A stretch of DNA of 64,000 bases from Andalucia godoyi (lineage: Eukaryota; Discoba; Jakobea; Jakobida; Andaluciidae), in contig VRVR01000029.1 of assembly GCA_009859145.1 (NCBI GenBank), positions 186,001-250,000 of the forward strand, written 5' to 3'. Under the pieces are notes generated by a model. It was not told the DNA's origin. It searched no databases and worked only from the letters and a program-made list of their open reading frames with translations. This document shows positions 20,969 through 30,836 of this stretch, piece by piece. How positions within the stretch are numbered: position 1 is the first letter of the stretch; each line of letters starts with the position of its first letter. The translations under genes were made by a program, and so were the position numbers.

Positions 20969-22291
20969 ATGACAAGAGTTGCTATTGTGTTGTTCGCTGT
21001 TGTTTTGGCAGTGATTGCGCACTCTCAGACTGCTGTCGCGGACCGCGGATTTTCGAATGAAAAGGTGGCGGCGTTCTTGTCGTGGCTTTCAGAAAATGGT
21101 GTTGACACGTCGCATTTTACGATTAAGAAGATTCCGGAATTTGGACTGGGCGTGGTTGCGACAAAGGCCATTCCGGCAAAGGAGAATGTTCTCAAAGTTC
21201 CGTTCAGTGTTATGTTGACTTCGCAGTCGTGTTTCTTGTCGAATATCGGATATGTTCTGAAATCCGAGGAAAAGATTAAGAGTGCAGAAGACGTGGTGCT
21301 TTCCATCTGCCTGGTTTATCAAGCTTCGAAACCAGATTCATTCTGGAGACCGTATCTCGACTTGCTTCCAGAAGATCGGTCGCTTGTCACGCTTGTGGAT
21401 AATGAGGTGCTTCGTGAGCTTGACGGAACGTCATTGTTTACGGCCCTCAACAATCGCAAAGAACAGCTTGCAAACGAGTATGCATATGTTTACGAGCACT
21501 TGTTTTCGAGGTTTCCGGACATCTTTGTGCCTTCGGTTTTCAACAAATCAGCCTACTTTTGGGCGCGCCACGTGGTAGATTCCAGAGCATGGGGGCTTCA
21601 AGGTTCCACATATGCGCTTATTCCCATGGCAGATTTCTTCAACCACCACTTTTTGTATCCTCCTCTGATCACGGATCCTGAGAAACAACGAGCGTATCTC
21701 ACTGCCCGGGACGATGCGGGTTACGTTGCGGGCGAGCAGATCTTTGACAACTACGGCAACAAGACGAATGCACAGTTTCTGCTTGCCTATGGATTCATGT
21801 TGGACGACAACGAGCATGATACGCTGAACATCAATCTTGCTTTTGGCGGGGAGACGGTGTGGGACGAGGCAAAGCAGATTTTGCTGGCAAAGGTTGGTTT
21901 CAAGGACGGCAAGTTCACAGGTGCGCTCAAGCGGAACGGATTGCCAGTAGATGTTATGCGCTTCTTGAGAATTGCACATATGACACCCTTTGAAGTGGAG
22001 AGCATGCAGAAGTCCCTTGAATCGGATGCCTTGGTGTCCCTGCGAAACGAACGGTCTGTCATCACTGACCTCATTGTGAAGATCAACTCGTTCTTGGACA
22101 AGTATAAGACTTCCATTGAAGAGGATGAAGCAGCTCTTCGCAGAACAAACTTGTCTCCCACTCAACGACTGCTGGTGCGGTATCGGCGAGGTGAGAAGCA
22201 GGTTCTGTTCGAATGCAAGCGAATCTTGCTAGAGTACTGGGACTCGCTGTTGCGCGTTCCTGACTCAGAGCTGGATTGGAGCATTCTGTAA
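20969..22291 (+). CDS. SET-domain methyltransferase (Rubisco-LSMT/SETD3 class) with signal peptide
   Basis: Predicted protein lysine or histidine methyltransferase, 440 residues, one exon. After residue 24 the protein follows the split SET plus Rubs-substrate-binding layout of the LSMT/SETD3/SETD6 class: FLSWLSENGVDTSHFTI, then GLGVVATKAIPAKENVLKVP (SET-N), the i-SET insertion, STYALIPMADFFNHH, and GEQIFDNYGNKTNAQFLLAYGFM with the NYGxKxNxxFLxxYGF SAM/Tyr signature. The C-terminal helical domain follows from about 300. The N terminus MTRVAIVLFAVVLAVIAHSQ with cleavage likely after TAVA is a textbook signal peptide, so the enzyme should enter the ER or a secretory or plastid route. That is unusual for the family. 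The start is the only ATG before the hydrophobic stretch. Confidence 0.82.
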   Translation: MTRVAIVLFAVVLAVIAHSQTAVADRGFSNEKVAAFLSWLSENGVDTSHFTIKKIPEFGLGVVATKAIPAKENVLKVPFSVMLTSQSCFLSNIGYVLKSEEKIKSAEDVVLSICLVYQASKPDSFWRPYLDLLPEDRSLVTLVDNEVLRELDGTSLFTALNNRKEQLANEYAYVYEHLFSRFPDIFVPSVFNKSAYFWARHVVDSRAWGLQGSTYALIPMADFFNHHFLYPPLITDPEKQRAYLTARDDAGYVAGEQIFDNYGNKTNAQFLLAYGFMLDDNEHDTLNINLAFGGETVWDEAKQILLAKVGFKDGKFTGALKRNGLPVDVMRFLRIAHMTPFEVESMQKSLESDALVSLRNERSVITDLIVKINSFLDKYKTSIEEDEAALRRTNLSPTQRLLVRYRRGEKQVLFECKRILLEYWDSLLRVPDSELDWSIL

Positions 22292-22412
22292 TTTTATTCC
22301 CACCGAATTTCTCCCCCCTTTCAGTTTTTTTTCTTTGTTAAATTGTCTCCTGCAGTTCCCACTGCCAGACAGCTTCGATCGACTCTGCCATGCCTGATTT
22401 TCCCCGTGTACA

Positions 22413-22489
22413 AAAAAAAAAAAAAAAAAAAAAAGTCAGGCCGTTATGAATGTACTAAAAAAAGGAGATCTGCTTCCCCCCCCCCCCCG
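22413..22489. repeat. Poly-A and poly-C homopolymers between convergent genes
   Basis: A run of about 22 A (22413-22434) and a run of about 10 C (22480-22489) lie in the 202 bp gap between the SET gene and the methyltransferase gene. Such runs are prone to length error in sequencing. Confidence 0.9.
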
Positions 22490-22493
22490 TTCT

Positions 22494-23225
22494 TTATGTG
22501 ATCATCTTTGTCCCTTTTAGGATCAGCAACAGCGGTTTGTTCAGATACTTGGAGGCTTTGGGCAGTCGCTCTGCAAGCTGCTGCGTTCCACAAAGTTCAT
22601 CGAAGACCGATATCTGAAATCCAGCCTCCTGCATTGCTCGGAAGTAGTGGCTCACAAGATGTCGAAACGCGCCGAGCCGGTACTCGGTGTCTTGCAAACC
22701 ATCTTCCTCCGCCGAAGTTCGGAAGTTTGCCTCGACACCAGAAAGCGCCATGAAAGGATGGTACACGGAGAACAACAATGTTCCGCGAGGCTTCAACGAT
22801 CTGTGGAACTCCCGAAACATGCTTCTGAGACTCTCGATGTGCTCTCCGACTAAAGAGCAGACCACGAAATCAAACAAGCCGTCTCGACAAACAGGAGGAA
22901 GACTGCATACGTCTCCTTGGACAAATTCCACAATCTGCACACGTGGATTAAGCGAGAGTTTGCATCGTGCAGTTTCCAGCATTCCCGCGGAAAAGTCCAC
23001 TGCGACGACTCGCTGGGCTCCTCCGTCCACCAGAAAAGGAAGATGCCGGCCGGTTCCACATCCTGCGTCAAGGATACAAAGACCCGCAGGTGACTCCATG
23101 TAAGAACGAAGAACCAATTCGTCGTACGCAACAACGGGGTTCGCAGTAGTGTCATATGTCTTTGACCACAAATCATACCCTTCTTTCACACCCACTTGCC
23201 TGACTCTGACTTCCCCGCCACTCAT
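22494..23225 (-). CDS. Class I SAM-dependent methyltransferase
   Basis: Small-molecule-type methyltransferase of 243 residues. Motif I is CILDAGCGTGRHLPFLVDGG, motif II is VVAVDFSAGML, the acidic loop with GDVCSLP follows, and then DFVVCSLVGEHI (motif IV). It resembles the UbiE/Methyltransf_11 group most closely. The opening MSGGEVRVRQVGVKEGYDLW with YDTTANPVV is typical of the group (GYDxxAxxY). The frame is open to 23333 but begins with TTG, so the ATG at 23225 is chosen. The substrate is unknown. There is no membrane or targeting segment. Confidence 0.78.
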   Translation of the reverse strand: MSGGEVRVRQVGVKEGYDLWSKTYDTTANPVVAYDELVLRSYMESPAGLCILDAGCGTGRHLPFLVDGGAQRVVAVDFSAGMLETARCKLSLNPRVQIVEFVQGDVCSLPPVCRDGLFDFVVCSLVGEHIESLRSMFREFHRSLKPRGTLLFSVYHPFMALSGVEANFRTSAEEDGLQDTEYRLGAFRHLVSHYFRAMQEAGFQISVFDELCGTQQLAERLPKASKYLNKPLLLILKGTKMIT

Positions 23226-23718
<493 letters not shown>

Positions 23719-24727
23719 ATGAGTCAGAGAGTAACAAGGTCAAAATACAAAGCAGCTAATGCGGACTGTGTAAATTCAGATTTCATACTTTCCTCGCAGG
23801 AATCCAGACCGTCCCAATCATCGTCGTCATCGCCGTCATTGGATTCTTGTGTAAAGCAACCGCGACGAAAGCGCAAGGTTGCAGAAATCTCACAGCACCA
23901 GCAAGAATCATCTGCCGCCGAGCAACTCGGATCGTCGGAGGTGCAGAACAGCGACTCGGTTGTGATATTGAAAACTTTGGAAGGAGCAAAAAGTATAGAG
24001 TACCCCGCTGCCTCAAAAAGAGACTTTATTCTCATGAGCCGACTTGTGAGGTTTGCAGCGAAGCAACATCCAGAACTGACGGCTCATGAAATGGCGGTGC
24101 GAGGCATGAGATTTTGCTTGAATGACGCGAATGACCCTGTGGAAAGACTGGATTGGAATGCAGACCAGGTTCCTTCCGAAGCCGTATGTTTATTCTTTAT
24201 CGCCACTTCTTCGCTGTCAATGCTTCTTCTTGATCGTCAACGTGACCCCAAATGTTCAAAAGGTGTGTAGACTCTTCTTGCAGCAGGGGGGTTACGTTCT
24301 TTTCCCCCATTGTTGATCTGGTGCTCAACTCATTCATTTTATTTTTATTTTGTTTATTTGATGTCATTTGTGAATAATGGAATAGTTTGCGGCTATGAAG
24401 GAAGCAGAAAGATACGTCGCTCTTGCTCAAAGCAAGGCTGTGGAAGAGAATGTCGTTGATGGTATCGGAAGTGACCGACTGGATGTCGCTTCTGCAGAGA
24501 CCAGTCGGTTGGACACTCACGCAGAGACGGATGCTGCCTCGATGCACAGTTCACAGGACCGGGAGCACGACAGCTTCACTGGAGCCTCCCGATTTCCATC
24601 GTCCGTGAACACAATCTCGGAGCTGTCTGTGCCGCAGGAACGACACTCGCAAAAGAATGTGGAAGAACTCACGGCGATTGCAGTCTTTGACGACACTTCT
24701 TTGCCGCCGCACAGCCAAACATTGTAA
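23719..24727 (+). CDS. Uncharacterised spliced protein, Ser-rich N terminus
   Basis: Exon 1 is 23719-24183, the intron 24184-24385 (donor GTATGT, acceptor GGAATAG) and exon 2 24386-24727, giving 268 residues. I do not recognise it. The N-terminal 70 residues are Ser/Gln-rich with a basic cluster QPRRKRKV that could be a nuclear localisation signal. The middle (about 105-165) is the only compact-looking part: FILMSRLVRFAAKQHPELTA and MRFCLNDANDPVERLDWN. The intron falls inside this segment, and splicing continues the helix as PSEAFAAMKEAERYVALAQ. The C-terminal 90 residues are acidic and Ser/Thr-rich, likely disordered. The splice is supported by phase, donor consensus and continuity of composition. 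Confidence 0.6.
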
Positions 24728-24948
24728 AGTCACCAACCACCACCACCACGATAAAAAGCAACGGTACCTTACATGTTCCGCCGATTTATATTACAAAGGA
24801 AGAGGGAGGGGAATTGAACAAAGAATGTAAAACACCGTTGATCATTGGACTGGAAGCAGAAAAAAAAAATGCTGAGAAGGCCCCTCCCTTCCCTCCTCCT
24901 CCTCCTCATAATAATAATAATATACAAAAATAGGACAGCCAACAATTT

Positions 24949-26199
24949 CTAGGAATGTGCACTGATTGCAGGTTCAAAGATGGTTGGTGAACGCTGGATT
25001 TCCCGAGAAGGATGGCCTGGATCGAACATGACTGCGGTCTGCAGTCTGTCGAACTGCACCTTGGAAGAAGATCGGCGATGGCGATTGGTCACATTGCTTC
25101 CTGAGTTGATATATTCAAGATCCGAGTTTGAAAAATTGGCAGAAACCGTGAAGCCTCGTCGTCTGCACGACGGCTTCGAATCCGGGTTCAGCGATGAACG
25201 ACCAGAAGTAGCAGACAAGGGTGTACCAATCGAGCCGCAGCATGCTGCAGTCTCGTCCGAATACCCCGCAGGATTCGCAAAAGAACCAGACTGCTCTTGA
25301 CGTCGCATAGGATGTAAGTAAGCGGGCAGCGAAGCAGAGGAACAATCGTTGCAGTCTCGTAGCTGAGGGGGGGCCTCGCTATCCGCTTCCGCAGACGTGA
25401 CGAGCATGCTGTTAGTGCTAGACTCTCGACTCTGGAGAAAATGCGGGGAGCGACTGACCTGAGGAGAACCGACCGTCCGCGGAGAAGCCGTCGTGGAACG
25501 CAATTGAGGTCGAATGATAAACTTGGAGACAGACCCAAGGGCACCGTTGGCACCAACCGTCTTTGGAGAGCTGATCAGCGATGGCAACGTAGGGTCTCTG
25601 AAGTTCAGAACTTTAGCATGGGGTGTTCCCTGGACGGACCGGTTCTGCAGAGGAGGTAGAACATCGCATCTGTGCGACGCGTCATTGTTGTTCTCGAGAC
25701 CGGTGGGGACGAGTCCTTGATCCGAGTCTTCGAACAAGCATGTTGTGCTCGGGACCAAAATCGGCCTGGGACGAGCTTTGATGCTGCCGGAATGTGCCAA
25801 GGTCGCTGTCACCACAGGCGGTGCCGCCATGGGTGCCGCCTGAGGAGGAATGACAGCAGGAGGCCCAAGAAACGAGCCCTTGAAGTGCGCGGTGGAAGAA
25901 AAGCTGGTATCGCTGGATGACACATCAGGAGAGTCTTCTTCCAGCTCTTTCAGCGCCTGGGCTGAACTATCGAGAATATGGATTTCGTTCTTCTTAGATT
26001 TGGCAGAGCCGCGGCCCTGCTCCTTGGCCGGAGCTTTGAAAAGGGGTGCTGATTCATGCGAGGTTTGCAGGTCATCTTCGGTGCTGTTTGAGCTCGGTTC
26101 TGGCTTGCTTTCGTACTGCTTGCCGTTGACTGGAGCAGGACGTGGCTCGACTGGCGATACACGGCTTTCCTTTTTCTGTTTTCCACACGCAGAACCCAT
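24949..26199 (-). CDS. Uncharacterised protein with myristoylation/palmitoylation-type N terminus
   Basis: 416 residues in one exon starting MGSACGKQKKESRV. Gly2 with Ser/Ala following and Cys5 fits an N-myristoylation plus S-palmitoylation signal with a basic patch, so membrane anchoring on the cytosolic face is likely. The rest is low-complexity, rich in Ser, Pro and charged residues, with no domain that I recognise. Recurrent SxSP-like sites, such as SPRTVGSPQVSRSPHF, suggest heavy phosphorylation. A slightly more ordered stretch FTVSANFSNSDLEYINS and HRRSSSKVQFDRLQTAVMF lies near the C terminus, and RRSSSKVQF resembles a kinase site or an RVxF-type PP1 docking motif (KVQF). These are inferences from short motifs only. 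Confidence 0.6.
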   Translation of the reverse strand: MGSACGKQKKESRVSPVEPRPAPVNGKQYESKPEPSSNSTEDDLQTSHESAPLFKAPAKEQGRGSAKSKKNEIHILDSSAQALKELEEDSPDVSSSDTSFSSTAHFKGSFLGPPAVIPPQAAPMAAPPVVTATLAHSGSIKARPRPILVPSTTCLFEDSDQGLVPTGLENNNDASHRCDVLPPLQNRSVQGTPHAKVLNFRDPTLPSLISSPKTVGANGALGSVSKFIIRPQLRSTTASPRTVGSPQVSRSPHFLQSRESSTNSMLVTSAEADSEAPPQLRDCNDCSSASLPAYLHPMRRQEQSGSFANPAGYSDETAACCGSIGTPLSATSGRSSLNPDSKPSCRRRGFTVSANFSNSDLEYINSGSNVTNRHRRSSSKVQFDRLQTAVMFDPGHPSREIQRSPTIFEPAISAHS

Positions 26200-26259
26200 G
26201 TTTCTTCTTCGCTCTTGTTCTTCTTGGGTTCAGTGTTGCAATGTTTGGGGAAGAAGGCG

Positions 26260-26301
<42 letters not shown>

Positions 26302-27782
26302 ATCGCACGAGTATATCACTAAATCACGAGAGGGAAATCGCTGAGGCAAAGAGAAATATCAACACCGTGAATGATTCTGCAGGAGGTTTTTTCTTTTCCT
26401 TCTCCTTTGTGCGAACAGCGACAACAACTAGCAGCGAGAGTGAGGTGGTGATGATAGGATTGTCCGCTCGATTTCCAATGCAGCAGTCGACTTTATTTCA
26501 ACGAGGAAGCCCCCAGCCATTGGGATCCGGCCCGCTGAGGCGGCGTGTGAGCACGTTTCGTCAGGAGCAGTCAATGAGAGAAGGAAGTTGTGGAACTGCT
26601 TTGACATCGGGAAAATTGTTTTGACATTGCTTGCGATCCGATGTTGTGGTTTGCTCGGACGCGGAGGTCGATCTGTCGCCAAACCCTACAGAAACAGATG
26701 ACGAGGATCCGTCAAGCGCCAAACAGCCGCAGCCGCCAATTTGCCATAACTCTGGAGTTTTGGCAAATGGAGATAAGGAAGGTCGAGTGCCCAGAAAGGG
26801 AAACTTCTTCCTCCATTCCAACTTGCCTTCTGGCCAGACGGACCTTTCGGATGTTGTCCGATGCATTCCGGACTCACGGCAAGAACGGGGAGGAAACACG
26901 GGAAGCAGCAGCACGGAAGGGAACAACGCCAGGAACACGACATGGAGTGCCCGGATGGCACGCTCGGGAAATTGACAAAAGTCCGATTGCCATCTCCCTC
27001 TCCCGATGATACAAGACGTACAGGTTGTTGGAATTTGTTGCTTGCTTCTGCGGGTTTCCACCGCCAGGAAGTAGTTGCAGTCGAGAGTACCGCTGGTACG
27101 AAAGTGAGCTTTCGTCATGCATCAATATCGATAGCGTTCAATGCACAGCTGCCAGTGCACGGAATCCGCCGTCCCCCTTTCACGACCACGACCTTTTTAC
27201 ACCGCATATCATGGTATGCTAAGGCATAGCAGTTGAACCATGCATGCCAAGTAAAAGAAAAGCGCCTTTTGGACAATTTCGAGCCCGGAAGGAGCCGGTC
27301 ACCTGCCTGCTTCCGAAATTCGCAAACGTCGGAGACGGCTTTTTTGCACGGCAAGCGGCGGATCGGCGGATCGGCGGGAGCTATTGCGAGTTTCAAACAG
27401 CGATTGTTGCACAGAGGACAAGAGCTCACGGACTCTGTGTTGAGGCGCATCTCCGTGCTTGGTACTGCACCGCAGTCCAGATTGCAATACTGATTTATGA
27501 TGCATTAGCATTGATGTCTGTCTATGATCAGTGTACAACGCTGACCAAGCCCCTGGACTTCGGTGCGGGTTCTGATCACACTGCATGTTCTGCGGAGTGC
27601 TCAATGTTGCGTCGCGACAGATTCCTCGCACCGAATTTCGCGGTCAGCAGCGTGTCAAAAGCACAGTCAACGTTTCCCGATTTCCTCCATTCAGAAGCAA
27701 TTTTGGGAGATACCATCGGTTTTCAAGGAAGGGGAAAGAATGAAGTAGATAGATGACTGTTTTTCCCACGCACATTGTCTTT
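26200..27782. other. 1.6 kb unresolved region
   Basis: A CA repeat (26262-26297) lies just upstream of the lipid-anchored protein gene. From about 26450 both strands have many overlapping medium-length open frames, and none is recognisable. The plus-strand frame from 26450 (MIGLSARFPMQQSTLFQ) stops at TGA 26622 and continues in the same frame (DVVVCSDAEVDLSPNPTETD) to 26975. On the minus strand 27513-27115 has a Cys-containing stretch SSCPLCNNRCLKLAIAPADPP preceded by a possible AATCAG acceptor. A plus frame 27233-27493 also reads as protein. This may be a decayed gene, a multi-exon gene that I could not assemble, or non-coding RNA. Confidence 0.4.
26262..26297. repeat. (CA)n microsatellite
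   Basis: About 18 CA units in the leader or promoter of the minus-strand gene that starts at 26199. Confidence 0.95.
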
Positions 27783-28796
27783 TTAAGATTCATTTTCATG
27801 CTCCTCCTCATCGTCTGATTCCGAAAAATCAACATTCATTAGTTTCGCCATGTGCAGTGCAACCTCGGCAGCTCTGCTCCGTCGTGCATCATCCGACAGT
27901 TCATGACCTCTATTCCTTAGAAACATCATCTGCTGCAGCAAGTTTGAAAACGCATCGTCGCCGTCCATTTCTTGTGCGATCTCCTGGAACTGATTTGTGA
28001 AGAGCGAAGCAGGCATCGCCGCCCGGACCGCGTGCTCTTTTGGCACAGCCGAAGTGGTAGCCCCAGCTCCAGCACCAGCCCCAGCCCCAGCCTGACTCTG
28101 CACTCTGTCCAAATCGCTTTCGGAAACAGCATCCTTTGCGCTGTCGTTCTCTGCAACCTCCTGCCCAGTCTCCGACTCACGGTTCGGAGGAACAACTTCC
28201 TCAGTGGCCAATCTCGTCGCGCTCTGCACAGCACGCCTCATATCAGGCCACACGTTGCATTCAAGACACGACTTGATGCGCACATGGAAAGGCTGTTCAG
28301 GATCCGCGAGTTCGCCGTCCTCGTCCACCGAGCGCCCAGTTGACGTTTGCGACCCTGCTTGCACTTCGTCATTGTGATGAATGATTTCAATTGAGTTGTC
28401 GAGCGCCCACGAGAACTGGCGATCCTTCTGTGCTTCGGAACACGGTCCCCACGCAACCGCAACCATAACATCCGGCGCAAACCCGTGGAAACTCTGCAAC
28501 CTCGCCAACCGCTCTTTGACTGACTCAAAATCCGATCCGCTCTCTGCCGTAAACACAATCACGCAGCCCTTTGCATCCGCCGCATGTGTCTCATCTGCCG
28601 TAAGAAACAACTCGGCAGAATAGTATCGTGTGCACACTGCCGTTCGGAACCCACCTCCACCCTCCACTTCTTCCAGATTCGAAAACGACGAGTGAAGAAC
28701 AGTGTGGATCGGTGCACTCGGAGTCGTAAGCAACAGCACGATGTTGCCATTCCGATTGCCACTACTGCTGTTATTGCTATCACCGCCGTTCGACAT
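27783..28796 (-). CDS. AAGAB: AAGAB/p34-like adaptor-complex assembly protein
   Basis: Predicted chaperone for assembly of AP-1/AP-2 clathrin adaptors, cytosolic, 337 residues in one exon. The N-terminal half is a Rab-like G-fold without a clear P-loop, as in p34: NIVLLLTTPSAPIHTVLHSS, AKGCVIVFTAESGSDFESV, and FAPDVMVAVAWGPCSEAQKD followed by WALDNSIEIIHHND. A variable Ala/Gly/Glu-rich linker with a GAGAGAGA tract follows. The C-terminal helical domain (about 270-325), FSNLLQQMMFLRNRGHELSD and SRAAEVALHMAKLMNVDF, matches the conserved p34 C-terminal dimerisation and AP-binding helix. The match is by pattern only, and the linker is divergent. Confidence 0.68.
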   Translation of the reverse strand: MSNGGDSNNSSSGNRNGNIVLLLTTPSAPIHTVLHSSFSNLEEVEGGGGFRTAVCTRYYSAELFLTADETHAADAKGCVIVFTAESGSDFESVKERLARLQSFHGFAPDVMVAVAWGPCSEAQKDRQFSWALDNSIEIIHHNDEVQAGSQTSTGRSVDEDGELADPEQPFHVRIKSCLECNVWPDMRRAVQSATRLATEEVVPPNRESETGQEVAENDSAKDAVSESDLDRVQSQAGAGAGAGAGATTSAVPKEHAVRAAMPASLFTNQFQEIAQEMDGDDAFSNLLQQMMFLRNRGHELSDDARRSRAAEVALHMAKLMNVDFSESDDEEEHENES

Positions 28797-29148
28797 CTAC
28801 ACTGCTGTTTCCTCCGCTTGTTCCTTCGTTCTGGATGGTCTGGCGAGGACACCCGTCTTCTATCGCTCGCTCACTCACTTCGTGACTCGAAAGAAGATTG
28901 ACAATACAAACAAATAGCAAAAGAACAGAACACAACGCAACTACAAAGAACGGAGAAAGAAGGCGCCTAGCATCAACTTGATGCAACGGGGGAAAAACAT
29001 GAAAGCCCCTTTTTTTTCCCTTTTGTTTTTGGTTTTGGGATTTATATATGAACAACCAAGCGTGCACATACTGGACATGCAGACTGCAACGGCAGCGACA
29101 GTGACAACGATAGCCAGCCCGCAAGAACAAAAGAAGAGAAAAAGAGAT
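28797..29148. other. Divergent intergenic region
   Basis: 352 bp between AAGAB-like (-) and TRAPPC1 (+). The TRAPPC1 frame is open through most of it with other ATGs (28978, 28981), and a hydrophobic stretch could be read there (FFSLLFLVLGFIYE). The family length argues against using them. No separate gene is seen. Confidence 0.5.
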
Positions 29149-29716
29149 ATGCTGATTCATTCACTGTACATTTATGATCGACTTGGAAACTGTCTGTATC
29201 AGAAGGACTGGTTCAGGCCACGCAAAACAAACTCAGATGTAGAAGACCAAAAGCTGATGTACGGAATGTACTATTCGCTGCGCGCGTTTTGCAAGACGAT
29301 TTCTCCAATTCCAGGGTATGTCCGTCACTTTCAGCCACACGCTCTCCTTTTTAATTTTTTAATTCTTATTCACCTTGCTCATTTTCAAAACTGATTTTTG
29401 TTCATTTTAAAAAATGCAATTGTTTTTGGGGGGTTTCTTTTTGTATGCATGCAGATGCGCAGGGTTTTCGTCCTATTCGACGAAAAAGTACAAGCTGTCG
29501 TACTTTGAGACGCTGTCGGGATACAAGTTTATCTTGACTACAGATCCGGGGGCTGGGGATCTCAAGGAGGTGTTCCAGTACTTGTACGGGACGATCTTTG
29601 TGGAAAATGTTACGATGAGCCCGCGGTTCGTTCCTGGTGGAAGCCTCGATGGCAACGCGCCGTTTGTCGAAGGCGTCGACAAGTTTATCCGGTCCGCATT
29701 TTCCGTGCGACCGTAG
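29149..29716 (+). CDS. TRAPPC1: TRAPPC1 (Bet5), TRAPP tethering-complex subunit, two exons
   Basis: Core longin-fold subunit of the TRAPP complexes, which act as the GEF for Ypt1/Rab1 in ER-Golgi traffic. Exon 1 is 29149-29315, the intron 29316-29454 (donor GTATGT, acceptor GCATGCAG) and exon 2 29455-29716. This gives 142 residues, against 145 in human. Exon 1 reads LIHSLYIYDRLGNCLYQKDW and KLMYGMYYSLRAFCKTISPI, equivalent to the family's YLFDRNGxCL and KLMYGMLFSIRSF. Exon 2 reads STKKYKLSYFETLSGYKFIL and VFQYLYGTIFVENV. The start at 29149 (MLIHSLYIYDR) is preferred because it matches family length. The upstream frame would add an unrelated 57 residues. Confidence 0.9.
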
Positions 29717-29975
29717 TGTATTAGTGTATTGAATAGTTAAAATTAATCCAAACAAACTCAAACTTCCAGCGGACTACAGTATCGCGGACATCCGACTACG
29801 GCCAGTGGCGCCTGGGCCCCGCCATTTCCCAGGAGCATTGAGCCAAAGGCCAGAATCGTTCGTTTTTTTTTTGTTTTTTTTTTTTGATTGGTGCTGTTGC
29901 GAGATCCAAAAGGTGTGTCTTTGAAAAAGAATACCTCTGAACAAGATAGTTGTGCAGTGAAGGAGAAGGAGAAGG

Positions 29976-30719
29976 ATGATATTGTTGCGTGATGGGCAAC
30001 CGCAGCTTCCTCCGTTGATTCCGCCGAGCAAGTTTGGATATGTGACGGAGCATATATACCGGGGAGGGTATCCAACACTGCGGAACTTCCGGTTTTTGCA
30101 GCGACTTTCATTGCGAACGATCGTCTCTCTTGTTCCGGAAGCCCCTACGAACGATCTCATTGAGTTTTGCACTGCGTTTGGTATCAAACACGTTCATATT
30201 GAGGCTCCGAAAGGATCCATTCTGTCCACAACGAACGTGTTTCAGATTGTGGACCTGCTGCGCGAAAGCCACGATTCAATGCACAATGTGTTTGTGCACT
30301 GTCTTGACGGCGGCGGGGTTTCCGGTACTCTGATTATGGCATTCCGAAAGCTGATTCATTTGTGGACCGTCCAGGCGTGCGTCGAGGAGTTTTGCACGTA
30401 CAGCAGCGAGTTTGAAATTGAAACGGAGGAAGAAGAATTTATTCGCGACATCTCCGCCAAGGAGTTCTTTCGTACGCATTCCAAGCAAAGGGACGCACAG
30501 TCTGCAGCGGGTGCCAAGAATGCAAAGCCAAAGGACGCGAAAAGGTCAATGGCGTCCACTCTCAAGGCCCTCCAGCCACTGGCGCTCGAAGGCTTGCCCG
30601 CCATCGACAAGACGTCGGCATTTGCTACCGGCAAGCGAGCATTGTCCAAGGCGTCCAGCACAATCCGTGCACTGCTGGACCCTCCGATCTCCAAGACCAT
30701 GGCTTCGTCTCCCAAATAG
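29976..30719 (+). CDS. PFA-DSP (Siw14/Oca-type) phosphatase homologue, catalytically degenerate
   Basis: Member of the plant-and-fungi atypical dual-specificity phosphatase family, 247 residues, one exon. The fold is clear: KFGYVTEHIYRGGYPTLRNF (family FxxVxxxIYRxxxPxxxNFxFL), LRTIVSLVPEAPTNDLIEFC, HVHIEAP and the helix FRKLIHLWTVQACVEEFCTY. The P-loop should be HCxxGxxRTG but reads HCLDGGGVSGT. Cys109 is present but the essential Arg six residues on is Val115. It therefore resembles the inactive Oca4/Oca6-type relatives rather than Siw14. The C-terminal 90 residues are Lys/Ala/Ser-rich and extra to the family. A role as a non-catalytic partner is inference. Confidence 0.8.
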   Translation: MILLRDGQPQLPPLIPPSKFGYVTEHIYRGGYPTLRNFRFLQRLSLRTIVSLVPEAPTNDLIEFCTAFGIKHVHIEAPKGSILSTTNVFQIVDLLRESHDSMHNVFVHCLDGGGVSGTLIMAFRKLIHLWTVQACVEEFCTYSSEFEIETEEEEFIRDISAKEFFRTHSKQRDAQSAAGAKNAKPKDAKRSMASTLKALQPLALEGLPAIDKTSAFATGKRALSKASSTIRALLDPPISKTMASSPK

Positions 30720-30836
30720 ACCTTCTTCAGCACACCCCCGTTCAGCCCGTCTGCTGCTGTTTCCCATATGGCAAATCTTGATCTTCATATGAGTCGAGGA
30801 TATCCTCAAAGATGCGGAGGGGAGAGGACAGAAGAG

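Noticed and set aside
21548-22165. 205-codon minus-strand frame inside the SET gene
   Set aside because: Antisense shadow; the plus-strand frame has clear SET motifs.
28978-29148. N-terminal extension of TRAPPC1 with a hydrophobic stretch
   Set aside because: TRAPPC1 is about 145 residues and starts at the longin domain; the extension is not conserved in the family.
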